A stretch of DNA of 64,000 nucleotides, from positions 250,853-314,852 of the forward strand of contig NW_015961960.1 of NCBI RefSeq assembly GCF_000497045.1, written 5' to 3'. Shown piece by piece: positions 20,660 to 30,130 of this stretch (position 1 is the stretch's first letter; each line of letters opens with the position of its first letter). This stretch comes from Kalmanozyma brasiliensis GHG001 (lineage: Eukaryota > Basidiomycota > Ustilaginomycetes > Ustilaginales). The notes under the pieces were generated by a model. That model did not search any database, was not told the origin of the DNA, and saw nothing but the letters and a program-made list of their open reading frames with translations. Made by a program: the position numbers and the translations under genes.

Positions 20660-21173
20660 CTTGCAGGGATGCTGCCTGCAAGTGAGGCGGAGATGATGGT
20701 GAGGGAGAATGTCGACGATAAGAAGGTGAGCTCGACGAACAAGACGCTGCAAGCCGGCTATGCTGCCAATCTTGAGAAGAAGTCGACTCGCAACCGGGAT
20801 CATAGCCGACAAGAGTCGTGCCTGCAGTAAGGCCGGCGTAACATTCACAATTTTGGCGCCTTTGCCGAGACCTCCGGCTGCCTCACACACTCCTCGACGG
20901 CCTTGTGAGAGCCGGCTGCACGCAACACCTTGATGCTCACAGGCGCAAAGCCCTGCTCAGAGTACGGCTCCTCAATCGGACAGGAGTGAGCCAGCTCGAC
21001 AAATTTGCGCGTGCATTGCTGTCATTCACGAGGAGCGACATGTACTTCATTACAAATATTAATCAGGTGCCAGATGTCAAAGAGAGGGGTTCGAGAGGAA
21101 CGCGACGCAGTCGAAGGCCGACCAAGTCGAGCAGCCCCGTCGCGGTAAAGCAAGCTGTTCGAGCGAGCGTCTC
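20660..21173. other. Intergenic region, decarboxylase promoter
   Basis: A noncoding 514-base stretch with the decarboxylase promoter on one side and the 3' flank of a transporter gene on the other. An AATTTTGGCG element sits at 20851-20860, about 190 bases before the decarboxylase ATG. Bases around 21040-21070 are AT-rich. Confidence 0.5.
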
Positions 21174-22180
21174 TCAGTCCTTCTTGCCGAGAGGAATGAC
21201 CGGAAGCGTAAAGAACGAGTTGTAGGGGCTCAGGAAGCTCGCGATACCAAGGTAGTAGCCCGCGAAGCCGGTGGCGATACCGAAGGCGCCGCCGGCAGTC
21301 TGGAGCTTTGCGTTGCCCGTGTAGGCGTGGGCGCCGAGGAAGATGAACGTGACCCAGAGCAGGAAGATGAGCACAAAGAGCGAGACCGAGCCACGCGTGG
21401 ATGCGATGAGGTAGATGGTGGTGATACCGAACCAGATCCAGAGGTAGAGGCCAATAGCGCTATCGGCTTCAGCTGCAAACGGCGATTGGGCCGAGTAGAT
21501 ACCGGGCTGACCATCGTACTGTCCCATGAAGCCAAAGAAGGGGATGAGAATCACCGCGTAGCCCCACCAGAACATGCCGAAGGAGCAGAAGACGGTCGCA
21601 CCAAACGTGTTGCCCGCTGCAAACTCCCACAGACCCGCGAGGAACTGCGCCAGACCACCGTAAGAGAGCGCGAAGCCGAGGACCGCGTTGGGGATGGCAA
21701 TTCCCTCAATCTGGATGTTGTAGAGCGAAAGAAGGAGGGTCGTCGTTGAGAAACCGAAGACTATGAGGGAAAAGACGCATTCACATGTCAGTATGGCTGC
21801 TCAGACGAGGTCTATGATGGCTGCGAAGTCAGACTGCAGGCTTCAGAATACTCACCACCGAGGGGAAGAGGGTTGGCGATCCTCCTGTGACCGTTGGCGA
21901 TCGCAATGAGGTCGTCATCGGCGTAGTGCCCACCGGGGGTCAAGGTGCGGCTGAGATGGTTTCCACCGCCAGCGCCGCCGTGGTACATGGGCGCTTGATG
22001 AGCTTTCTCGTTCTCAAAGCTGCCATGGCCATTGCCGTTGCCGTTGGAGTAGCCGTTGCCGTTGGCGTGGCCATTGGTGGCATGGCCGTTGGTAGCATGA
22101 GCATCCAGGGCAGAGGGAGAGTTGCTGCCGATGGTGGTGCCGGGCGCGGCGGCAGTCATCTGATGACCGTTTGCGGACAT
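21174..22180 (-). CDS. GPR1/FUN34/YaaH acetate-ammonium transporter, two exons
   Basis: Exon 1 is 22180-21856, the intron 21855-21761 (GTGAGT...ATAG, 95 nt), and exon 2 is 21760-21174, giving 303 residues. Splicing joins NPLPLG to VFGFSTTTLLLSLYN, the family signature (NPAPLGL-type). Residues 1-90 are a soluble Asn/Gly/His-rich tail with repeated ATNGH and NGNG units. The rest holds six hydrophobic helices, including PNAVLGFALSYGGLAQFLAG and GMFWWGYAVILIPFFGF. Yeast and Yarrowia relatives (Ato1-3, Gpr1) handle acetate uptake or ammonium export at the plasma membrane. A second, divergent family member lies 2 kb away on the other strand. Confidence 0.9.
22024..22110. repeat. In-frame repeat coding for NG/ATNGH units
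   Basis: Tandem 6-base units (CCGTTG/CCATTG variants) inside exon 1 of the transporter encode the Asn-Gly-rich tail. Such in-frame repeats often vary in length between strains. Confidence 0.6.
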
Positions 22181-24191
22181 AGTTGCGAAGGTGTGTGAAT
22201 GCTAGGAGGGAGGATCGGTGGTGGTGTGCGTGACGATGGAGACGACGATCTTGAGCGAAGAGGGGAAACGAGTGACGAGGAGCGATGAACAAGTTGGGAG
22301 GGGTAAAAGATCCGGTGAGGCCCCCCGTCCATTGAGGATACGGTGGGGTCATGCGGGACGGACTCTTCTCTGCAGAATCTGCACAGGCGAGAGCCGGCTT
22401 TGCAAAGAGGAGACAAGCACTTTGTCCACTGCAAGACCATAACAAGGAACGGTCGTGCAAAGCACTGCGCGCGTGCAGCCTTTGTCTAAGACCTGATGGC
22501 CCATGCTCCTTCTCTTTCCCCACACTTTCGAGGGTCTGTTGGTCAAAAAAGCGAGACCTCGGCAAACGCAGATGTGGGAAACCGAGGGAGGTCAAGGACG
22601 GAAGCGGGGTAAGAATGACACACTCAACAGGCGAAAGAGTCGGCAATGGCTACTTGGTACATTGTGACTGTGTTTACGCCTCTAGGCGACCATGCTACTG
22701 CAAAAGCCGCGCCACGTACGAGGACGGGTGGTAAGCGAGTTGATGACAGGGTGGACAAGGCGAAGCTGCATCGAGGTGGTCATGATGATGCTGCGGTGGT
22801 ACCCGGCCGCGGAGAAAAAGGTGTCGGAGAGTGCAATTCTGCACAAAGTGACTGATATCCGAGACCGATTTGCCGCGGCGGCAGCGGCGGTCGGCGAGTG
22901 TTTTTTGCTTCTCTCCACACTGGTCGAATGCGGGGTAAAGCATCTTGACGGAACACTCGGCAACTCAGCGAGCACCTCGCCCAACAACATCGACCCCTTT
23001 CCTCATCCTCTGCCGCTGTCGCTCGGTTTGAACCAAGAGCCTTTGCCTGTTCTATGGCCGCCTCCAGCCGCGCGCGCATCGCAGAATTTTCTGTTCCGTC
23101 GGCATCCACAATCAATCCCCGCACTTTGCTCGTCCGAACCCCAGGCCGATCGGCAGGACTTAGTGTGGAGTTGGTCACGATAGTCCTGTGCATCTCTTGC
23201 TTCAACGATGGAGAGCGGGAGTGTAGACGGCCATGTGACCCCGTTTCATTATCTCGTCTCAGCTCACCGCATGTGGTCTGAGGATGTGGCATCTCAATTC
23301 GTCACTTTGCGTGTAAGCAATGCAAACATCTGTGAGTCCGACCGAGTGGATCTCGTTTGCCGAGCTGGCTCGATCCAAATCGCATGACTTGCCAAGACAG
23401 TCTATCAGGATCTATCATGACTACACACGGGAGTGTCTCTAGTACAACACGACCATGCGGTGTGCTTAGGCAGGAGTTCCAAACGCACAGGGCAGCCTTG
23501 GTGCTGACGAGGCTCGGCAACTATCACCGGACTGGGATTTGCTTTGCCGAAGCGGACACCATGCAGAGGTCATGCGGTGTCACCCCGCATCCCCATTCTC
23601 CGCGGCTCGTTTTCGTCAGGCACTTTCTTAGCATCGAACGCCGCTCCAGTCCGCGAGATTCATCCCCGCACACCCGCTCTGATGACATGGCAGCCTCTGC
23701 CTCTTGCTCCTCAATAGCTAGGGGCCATGTGCCCCGTGACTAGCGTGTTTTGACTGTGCCTTAGGGCAGCTTCAATGGATCATGCTGTTCCTGTGGCTTC
23801 TCTGAACGATTGGCCGCCGCCTACGTTGTCGAATGAGACAGACCGATGGGGGCACAGAGCAACACAGATGCGTCCAGCCGAGAACGACTCTCCCTCCTTG
23901 CTTGCACCTCGGCAGCAGCATCGGCAATGTTCGCTCGACCGTGTTTCGTCGACGACAGGAGCAAGGGTGGTCCAAGCTTCCCCGCAATCCTCGCCCCAAC
24001 GGAGGCCCCTTGATCTGACCGCACTGTATCGAGCCCTTGAGTGTGTCAACAAGTCATCTGAGTCCCACTCGAGCGCCCTTCTCCTTTGTCCTCATCACCG
24101 TCTCCTTCCCGCCCACCATCTCGTACACTCGACGTCCTCCATCTCTCATCCCTGTCGTATCCCTCAAGCCACACAAGCAAGTCTCGCAACC
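22181..24191. other. Two-kilobase divergent promoter between two transporter genes
   Basis: I found no gene. Open frames on both strands are short and unlike any family. The region is long for this compact genome and separates two divergent GPR1/FUN34/YaaH genes, so it may carry regulatory sites for both. The last 120 bases before 24192 are pyrimidine-rich, which suits a leader. Confidence 0.5.
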
Positions 24192-24977
24192 ATGACGACG
24201 CAGCAAAACTACAAGCACCCCAACCTCAAGGAGCAGTGGGGTCTCTCGGAGGACCCCAATGGCAGCGACCACGTCGTCACCTCCAAGGGACACCGACTGA
24301 CGCGCACCATGACTGCCGGTGGCCACGAGGTGGACTCTTCCCAGCCCGGTTTCCCCATCTACCACCGTCGCATTGCGAACCCGTTCCCTCTGGTGACCAT
24401 TGCTACGGGCGCGTATCTGCTGATGCTGGGTTTGATTCTGGTTGGACACCGCGGTATTCGCAACCCAGCGATCCTCATGGCGCTGGGTTTGCCCTTGGGT
24501 ATGGTGGGCAACTTTGCCGCGTGCATGTTCTCCTTTGCTGAGGGCTCTACGTTCCTTGCCACTACGGCCGGCACTTTGGCTGGTCTGATCGGCGGTTCCT
24601 CGCTGCTCTTCCTGCCCTGGACCGGCATCCAGGCGACCTACATCCTCGGCGGCACTAGCCAGGCTGCCGGTCTCGAGGAGTACTACAAAGCCGCCGCCAT
24701 GGTCTACTTCATCTCGCTCATCCCCATCTTCCTCATCTTCCTCGCATCGATGCGAACCTCGGGCCCCACCTCGGGCGCGGCGCTGATGATCGTCATCGCC
24801 CTCGGCTGCCTCGGCGGCGGCTACATCAAGGGCGAGGCCAACCAGACCATCCTCAAGGCTGCCGGCGCCTTCTTTATCGCTACCGGCGTCTCGCTCTTCT
24901 ACGCTGCCACCTCGGTCATGCTCGCCGAGGAGGGACTCAAGATCCTCCCCGTCTTCCCCCTGCCCAGGATCGAGTAA
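24192..24977 (+). CDS. Divergent GPR1/FUN34/YaaH family transporter
   Basis: A 261-residue intronless membrane protein starting MTTQQNYKHP. A soluble tail of about 55 residues is followed by six hydrophobic helices, beginning at VTIATGAYLLMLGLILVGH and ending near VSLFYAATSVMLAEEG. The order and spacing of helices and the preceding HRRIANPFPLV match the GPR1/FUN34/YaaH family. The signature glycine after NPxPL is replaced by Val, and the first helix lacks the usual FGF-TT sequence. The protein is therefore a divergent paralogue of the transporter encoded 2 kb upstream on the minus strand. Substrate is unknown, with acetate, another carboxylate or ammonium the family options. Confidence 0.8.
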   Translation: MTTQQNYKHPNLKEQWGLSEDPNGSDHVVTSKGHRLTRTMTAGGHEVDSSQPGFPIYHRRIANPFPLVTIATGAYLLMLGLILVGHRGIRNPAILMALGLPLGMVGNFAACMFSFAEGSTFLATTAGTLAGLIGGSSLLFLPWTGIQATYILGGTSQAAGLEEYYKAAAMVYFISLIPIFLIFLASMRTSGPTSGAALMIVIALGCLGGGYIKGEANQTILKAAGAFFIATGVSLFYAATSVMLAEEGLKILPVFPLPRIE

Positions 24978-25253
24978 GATGGCACTGCCAAGTCGAGTGC
25001 CCTCCGAATCGTCCCGTCTCCCGACCTAATCTTTTCCAACTATGTAGCTGCTACTTGTTCACCTCAGACGCGAATGGATGTTAGAAGATCAAGCAAGCAA
25101 AGTGTGCAGATCTGCCTAAGACGACTTGGTGAGACGATAATGCGATGTGATGAACGAGATACAAATACAGTCTGTGATGTGTATGATGATGAAAGTGGTA
25201 TAGTCTGCCGCAGCCTTCGATTTCCGGCTCTCTTTTGCCCGGGCAAGTTGCCG

Positions 25254-26744
25254 TTAGATGACGGTGTTGGACAGCTCGATGTGCCTGGGGAGCTTGACGA
25301 AGGTATCGCAGCCATGGCCATAGAGCGAAACGAGATCCAAGGCGGAGCCGTTCTTCCAGTACTCTGCGTAGATCCTTGCCATGGGCAAACCGTAACCCAG
25401 TCCTGCAAGCGTGCCTAATCCCGATGCAAGGCCCATCTTACCCATCTCGGCGAGCGCGTCTCCTCCCGTCCCGCCGACCGCCTGCATGGCGTACGGTCCG
25501 CCCCCCGTCTCTTCTGCGTCCTCGATCTCGCTACTTCCCGCAGTGGTGAATGCGTAGCTAAACACGTGGGGCAGATTACTGGGCGAGATCCCCGCTCCCT
25601 GATCCCTAATCCTCAACGAGACATGATTCGGAGACTGAGCAATGGTGACGATCACCGGCGGCATCGTGCCCACTGCTCCCTTTCTGAAAAAGTTTTCCGT
25701 CGTGGCGCGGTACGAGTTCTTGAGCAGCTCGGTCATGACGTATTCGAGATGGACGGGCACGCCGGTGTAGGTGACGTCGAGGTCGCCTTCGAGGATGAGT
25801 TCGGGGGCTGCGCCGAGCGTGCCTTCGCAGAGATCGCGGACGAAGGCGGCGCACATGCGGGTCATTCGTGCGGGACTGAGCTGCGTTTCGATGATCCCGA
25901 CGGCGGTGGGGCTGCCGTACTCGTGGTGGCCCTGATTGGAGGTGCCTTCGGCGGGAAGATCGGGGTCGAGGTGGTGTGGGTGGTCGTCGTGCGAAGAGGA
26001 AGGGTCGGCGTCGGTGACAGGCTTAGGATCGAGACCATGAGAGGTGGCTGACAAGGCGAGATGTTGTTCGGCAATCATGCGGATGGCAATTCGTGAATGG
26101 ATGGCGGCATCGAGGAAGGCCGAGATCTGTCGTGCCTCCATGTACTTTCTCGCTTCTTGGAAGCCTCGTGCCAAGGTAGGGATATTCTGCGCGTGGGCGG
26201 AGACGAGGTCTTCGATGACGGCGGTGAATCGCTGGTTGTCCTCCTGCGTCTGGATCTGGCCGAACTTGACGAGGGTTTCGAAGCTGGATGCGTACAGCCT
26301 GGCTATCCTGGAGATGAAGGGGTTGCTGCCGACGATGAAGGGCAAAGCGCGAAAGCCGCCTACCCTTCGGGCCAGACGAATGGGAAGTTCTCGATGTGTA
26401 TGTTGTGCTGACAGAAGGAGCTGTTCTGGTGTGAGCGCTTGACCAGGCTTGCCGCCCTGAGCCATGAGCTGACGAAGCGTCAGAGGAGCAGGCTGAAGCG
26501 AGAGATAGTGTGTGAGAAGGTCCGGCGATGCGCCAAATGTGGAGAAGGGAGAGGGCTCGATCGAGATGGTGTCGCCCCCGCCGCTGCTGCTGATGAAGGG
26601 CTCTGGTGGTGGATAGTAGCGTTTCTCTCCGGTATGTGATGAGGACGAGAGCGTTCGGAGATGCGTACTTGGCGATACTGCGTGTGGTCGACGGAGGACC
26701 GCGGCGCCTGAACGTAGGCCAGTCATTGCGGATCTGACCATCAT
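25254..26744 (-). CDS. Mitochondrial pyruvate/branched-chain dehydrogenase kinase
   Basis: A 496-residue intronless protein of the PDK/BCKDK family, which phosphorylates and inactivates the E1 subunit of pyruvate or branched-chain ketoacid dehydrogenase in the mitochondrial matrix. Residues 1-45 are Arg/Ser-rich and presequence-like. The alpha-helical regulatory domain (about 75-290) includes LPIRLARRVGGFRALPFIVG. The GHKL ATPase domain (about 325-480) has the N-box ELLKNSYRATTE, the G1 box IRDQGAGIS and the G2 region GLGYGLPMARIYAEYW, then YGHGCDTFVKL. A His/Asp/Pro-rich insert lies near 240-268. Similarity in the N-box alone cannot separate a PDK (Pkp1/Pkp2-like) from a BCKDK. It is divergent from ORC1 with 301 bases between start codons. 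Confidence 0.9.
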   Translation of the reverse strand: MMVRSAMTGLRSGAAVLRRPHAVSPSTHLRTLSSSSHTGEKRYYPPPEPFISSSGGGDTISIEPSPFSTFGASPDLLTHYLSLQPAPLTLRQLMAQGGKPGQALTPEQLLLSAQHTHRELPIRLARRVGGFRALPFIVGSNPFISRIARLYASSFETLVKFGQIQTQEDNQRFTAVIEDLVSAHAQNIPTLARGFQEARKYMEARQISAFLDAAIHSRIAIRMIAEQHLALSATSHGLDPKPVTDADPSSSHDDHPHHLDPDLPAEGTSNQGHHEYGSPTAVGIIETQLSPARMTRMCAAFVRDLCEGTLGAAPELILEGDLDVTYTGVPVHLEYVMTELLKNSYRATTENFFRKGAVGTMPPVIVTIAQSPNHVSLRIRDQGAGISPSNLPHVFSYAFTTAGSSEIEDAEETGGGPYAMQAVGGTGGDALAEMGKMGLASGLGTLAGLGYGLPMARIYAEYWKNGSALDLVSLYGHGCDTFVKLPRHIELSNTVI

Positions 26745-26915
26745 CCTCGATAGTAGAAGCGGTGCCTTTGACGCTACGGTGGAACGAGACGGAGGGCAAT
26801 GCTCAGCAACACCGGAAGGTTTTGAAGGTTTTGAGATTTAGAGCTGTGCCGTGTGCCATGTGGACAGAGGCTCGTGCGCTCTTTCTCGTGCGAATTGGGC
26901 CTTTCCCGACTCGAA

Positions 26916-26954
26916 ACGCGTCTCAATTTTGGAGCCTCAATTTACGCCACGCGT
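26916..26954. promoter_or_regulatory. Two ACGCGT (MCB-type) boxes before ORC1
   Basis: ACGCGT occurs at 26916-26921 and again at 26949-26954, 125 and 92 bases before the ORC1 ATG. ACGCGT is the MluI cell-cycle box bound by the MBF/DSC1 factor in yeasts, controlling G1/S genes. An AATTTTGGAGC element (26925-26935) lies between them. Function in this fungus is inferred. Confidence 0.5.
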
Positions 26955-27045
26955 AAAAAGTGCAGGGAAATTGGAACTGAGAAATGCCAGATGAAAGGAG
27001 CCAAAAGCGAGACACCGCAGCCAAAGTGTTGGTTTCGAGTTTCGA

Positions 27046-30030
27046 ATGGCGCAGTTGCAAACCACCTCAACCCCCACACTCTCTCCTCCTTCCTATCTCT
27101 CATCACACGGCACTCCCAGCAACAGCAAGATGCCATCAGCCAGCTCGCCAGTATACGCTTTCGAGCCGCTCGAACCGGTCTCATCCGCAGAGGCCGGTTC
27201 CTCCACCAGCCACTTTCGAGCATTCACTCGTCAACCACGCACAGTCGAAGAGGTACCGGACTCGGACGCAGAGGACGTGTCCTCCGATGACGAAGACGAG
27301 AATCAGGATCCTCGACTCAGAAAGGCATCACCGTCTACATCCAAGCAGATGCTCGAGCAAGAAGAGTTCCGCATCGGCGATGTCGTCTACTTGCCGTCTT
27401 CCTACCAGGCTCCTCTCGCTGGCGTCCTGACCCATCTCTGGACAGATGCAACCGAGGAGGGCAAGATCTTCGGCGTTTGCCGTCTCCTGCATTGGCCAGA
27501 ATGGATGTCGACCATGGCAAAGAAGCGCATGGCAGGCATCACCAGTCGACACGAGATCTATTACACCCATAAAGCCACATCGCTCACCAAACGCAGAACA
27601 AAGACCAGCACAAGATCAGGCAAGGAAGGTGACGCTTTCGAGGCCGGACCCTCACTACACGACTACTCCTTCGATGTTGATGAGATCATTTCAAAGGTTC
27701 ACATCCATTCGAGTCAGCCAGAATGCTCCAAGGCGATCAAGGAGTCCTCTGCGCTGTCAGCCGCACAGACAAACCTCCCAGTCGACAGTCCATCGAGCGG
27801 CAAAAAGAAGCCAGCAAAGACGCACACACTCTACAAGAACAAGTCGTTCCCAACGCATCTCTTCTGCGAGCGTGCAGTGGACCCGAACAGAGAGCTGTTC
27901 TGGAGGATCGATTGGTCCAGACTCATCGAGAAGGGAAAGCAAGGGGCAGGCTGGGATTTGAAGGATGATTCTTCGGACGTGGCCACTTCGCAAGGCCAAG
28001 GCGTCAAAGACCTCGTCGAGCAAGCGCAGAGGGATGCTCATGTGGCGTCAGGCGGCACCCTGACCCCCGCTGCCACGCCTCGTAGAGCCGTGCGAGCTTC
28101 GACACCGTCCTCTGTCGCGTCCACCTCCAATATGACACGCTCTCGCCGCGCAGACACCCCCTCCTCGGTCGCCGACATCAACGACTCTGCACCGAAACGA
28201 CGACCGGGACGGCCACGCAAGGAAGACTCGCTCTCGGCCGGCGTTGAAGCGCCCAAACGCAAGTACAACCGCAAGAAGGCCAATGGCGGCTTCTCGTCCG
28301 ACTCTGATCTCGCCTCCGACGACTCCTTCCAGAGCGGAGACGAGTTCGAGGTCGAAGACAACCTTCTCGTCAAAGCGAGGCACCTTGACACGCCCGAGTC
28401 GTCCGACAACGAAGGCTCGCAGTTCAGCGCCCCTCCCAGCGACCCCGAGAACGATGACGACGACGACGACTTCGGTAAGACGTTCAACCTAACGCCTCGC
28501 AAGCGGGCCAAGTTCGCCAAGGACGCACCACCAATGACGCCAACCAAACGACGCGTGCTGTCGACGCCGCAGAAAATGGCGTTCGGGCTAGCGAGTCCTG
28601 CCAAGGCGCAGGCGACGCCTCGATCCAAAGCGCGACTCATGGGGCTCAAGATGCGCAATCTTCCGCATCCCGCTCTACCCGCACGACCACCGAAACTCTC
28701 GCTTCTGCCCGACGAAGAGAAGCTGAGCGCACACGACCGCGCCAAGCGTCTGCTGCACGTAGGCGCCACACCCGACCACCTCCCGTGCCGCGAGGACCAG
28801 TACGAGGAGATCATGGCCTGCGTCGAAGACGCTGTCGAGGAAGGCATCGGTGGGTGCGTCTACGTCTCTGGCGTGCCTGGCACGGGAAAGACTGCGACGG
28901 TGCGCGAGGTGATTCGCGCGCTGACGGCGAGGGCGGAGCGCAACGAGATGAACCCGTTCTCATTTGTCGAGATCAATGGTATGAAGTTGGCGGATGCTTC
29001 TCAGGCGTATACTTTGTTGTGGAGTGCGATTTCGGGTGGACAAAGGACGTCGCCTAAGACGGCGTTGGGGTTGCTAAGCTCGCACTTTGCGAGGGTGGGG
29101 GCCAAGATGAGCGGTGCGGCGGGCGGTGCGGGTGTGGGCGCGGGACCAGGGAGAGCAGCAACGGTGGTGCTGATGGACGAACTGGATCAGCTCGTGACGG
29201 CGAGACAGGATGTCATGTACAACATGTTCAACTGGCCCAACACGCGCGGGTCGCGACTCGTGGTCATCGCGGTGGCCAACACGATGGATTTGCCAGAACG
29301 AACGCTCAATGCTAAAGTGGCAAGTCGTCTCGGAATGACGCGCATCACCTTCATGCCGTACACCGACAAGCAGCTGGTGGAAATCGTCAAGTCTCGGCTT
29401 GGCATCACCCCTGACACCACCGATCCTGCCGCGGCGACAGACGACGCAAGTGGGTGCAGCAAAGTCCTCAGCCTCGACGCGATCACGTACGTCTCCAAGC
29501 GCGTATCCAACGTCTCCGGCGACGCACGACGCATGCTCGATGTCTGTCGCCGTTCGATCGAACTCGTGGAGCTCAAAGCGCGCACTGCCGCCCTGTCCAC
29601 CCCCAAACCGGTGACGATCCTCGACATGAAATCCGTGCTCGACTCGATGGTGAAATCGGGCAAGGTGTCGCACATCCTCTCCTTGCCGTTGCACGCCAAA
29701 GTGCTGCTGCTCAGCCTTCTCTCGTGTCTCCGTCGCAGCGGACTAGCCGAAGCGGAGGTGCAAGACATCTCGGCTCACCACCACGCCATTTGTAGGATGT
29801 ACGGCATTACGACCACAACGAGCTTCAACCCGCAGCCGGCGCAGGAGGAGACGTGCCTCAATGGCCCCTTGGCTACACTGTCGTCGTTGGGACTCATCAT
29901 CTGTGTGGGACAGGGAGCGGGGACGGGTCGCGCGGCTGGATTCGCGAGATTGATGCTCGCCTGCCAGGAGGACGAGGTGCGGTTGGCGTTCGAACACGAT
30001 CCCGACGAACGGCTGAGGAAGATGCTCTGA
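27046..30030 (+). CDS. ORC1: Origin recognition complex subunit 1
   Basis: A 994-residue intronless protein. The N-terminal BAH domain (about residues 105-260) begins FRIGDVVYLPSSYQAPLAG. A long disordered, Ser/Asp/Lys-rich linker (260-540) contains an AT-hook-like RRPGRPRKE near 384-392. The AAA+ ATPase domain (about 575-830) has Walker A GVPGTGKT at 609-616 and Walker B VVLMDELDQL with D711-E712, and a winged-helix region closes the protein. Orc1 binds origins as part of ORC and, with Cdc6, loads Mcm2-7. A later in-frame Met at 27130 is an alternative start. Two ACGCGT boxes upstream fit G1/S control. The 3' end is convergent with ALG9, 100 bases apart. Confidence 0.94.
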   Translation: MAQLQTTSTPTLSPPSYLSSHGTPSNSKMPSASSPVYAFEPLEPVSSAEAGSSTSHFRAFTRQPRTVEEVPDSDAEDVSSDDEDENQDPRLRKASPSTSKQMLEQEEFRIGDVVYLPSSYQAPLAGVLTHLWTDATEEGKIFGVCRLLHWPEWMSTMAKKRMAGITSRHEIYYTHKATSLTKRRTKTSTRSGKEGDAFEAGPSLHDYSFDVDEIISKVHIHSSQPECSKAIKESSALSAAQTNLPVDSPSSGKKKPAKTHTLYKNKSFPTHLFCERAVDPNRELFWRIDWSRLIEKGKQGAGWDLKDDSSDVATSQGQGVKDLVEQAQRDAHVASGGTLTPAATPRRAVRASTPSSVASTSNMTRSRRADTPSSVADINDSAPKRRPGRPRKEDSLSAGVEAPKRKYNRKKANGGFSSDSDLASDDSFQSGDEFEVEDNLLVKARHLDTPESSDNEGSQFSAPPSDPENDDDDDDFGKTFNLTPRKRAKFAKDAPPMTPTKRRVLSTPQKMAFGLASPAKAQATPRSKARLMGLKMRNLPHPALPARPPKLSLLPDEEKLSAHDRAKRLLHVGATPDHLPCREDQYEEIMACVEDAVEEGIGGCVYVSGVPGTGKTATVREVIRALTARAERNEMNPFSFVEINGMKLADASQAYTLLWSAISGGQRTSPKTALGLLSSHFARVGAKMSGAAGGAGVGAGPGRAATVVLMDELDQLVTARQDVMYNMFNWPNTRGSRLVVIAVANTMDLPERTLNAKVASRLGMTRITFMPYTDKQLVEIVKSRLGITPDTTDPAAATDDASGCSKVLSLDAITYVSKRVSNVSGDARRMLDVCRRSIELVELKARTAALSTPKPVTILDMKSVLDSMVKSGKVSHILSLPLHAKVLLLSLLSCLRRSGLAEAEVQDISAHHHAICRMYGITTTTSFNPQPAQEETCLNGPLATLSSLGLIICVGQGAGTGRAAGFARLMLACQEDEVRLAFEHDPDERLRKML

Positions 30031-30130
30031 TGGATTCACACGCACATTCGATCGGACATGTCCTTGCCCAGCAGCTGCTGTTTGACTTTGATTGTGAATG
30101 CTTGATCTTTGATTGTGATTGTTTGACGCC

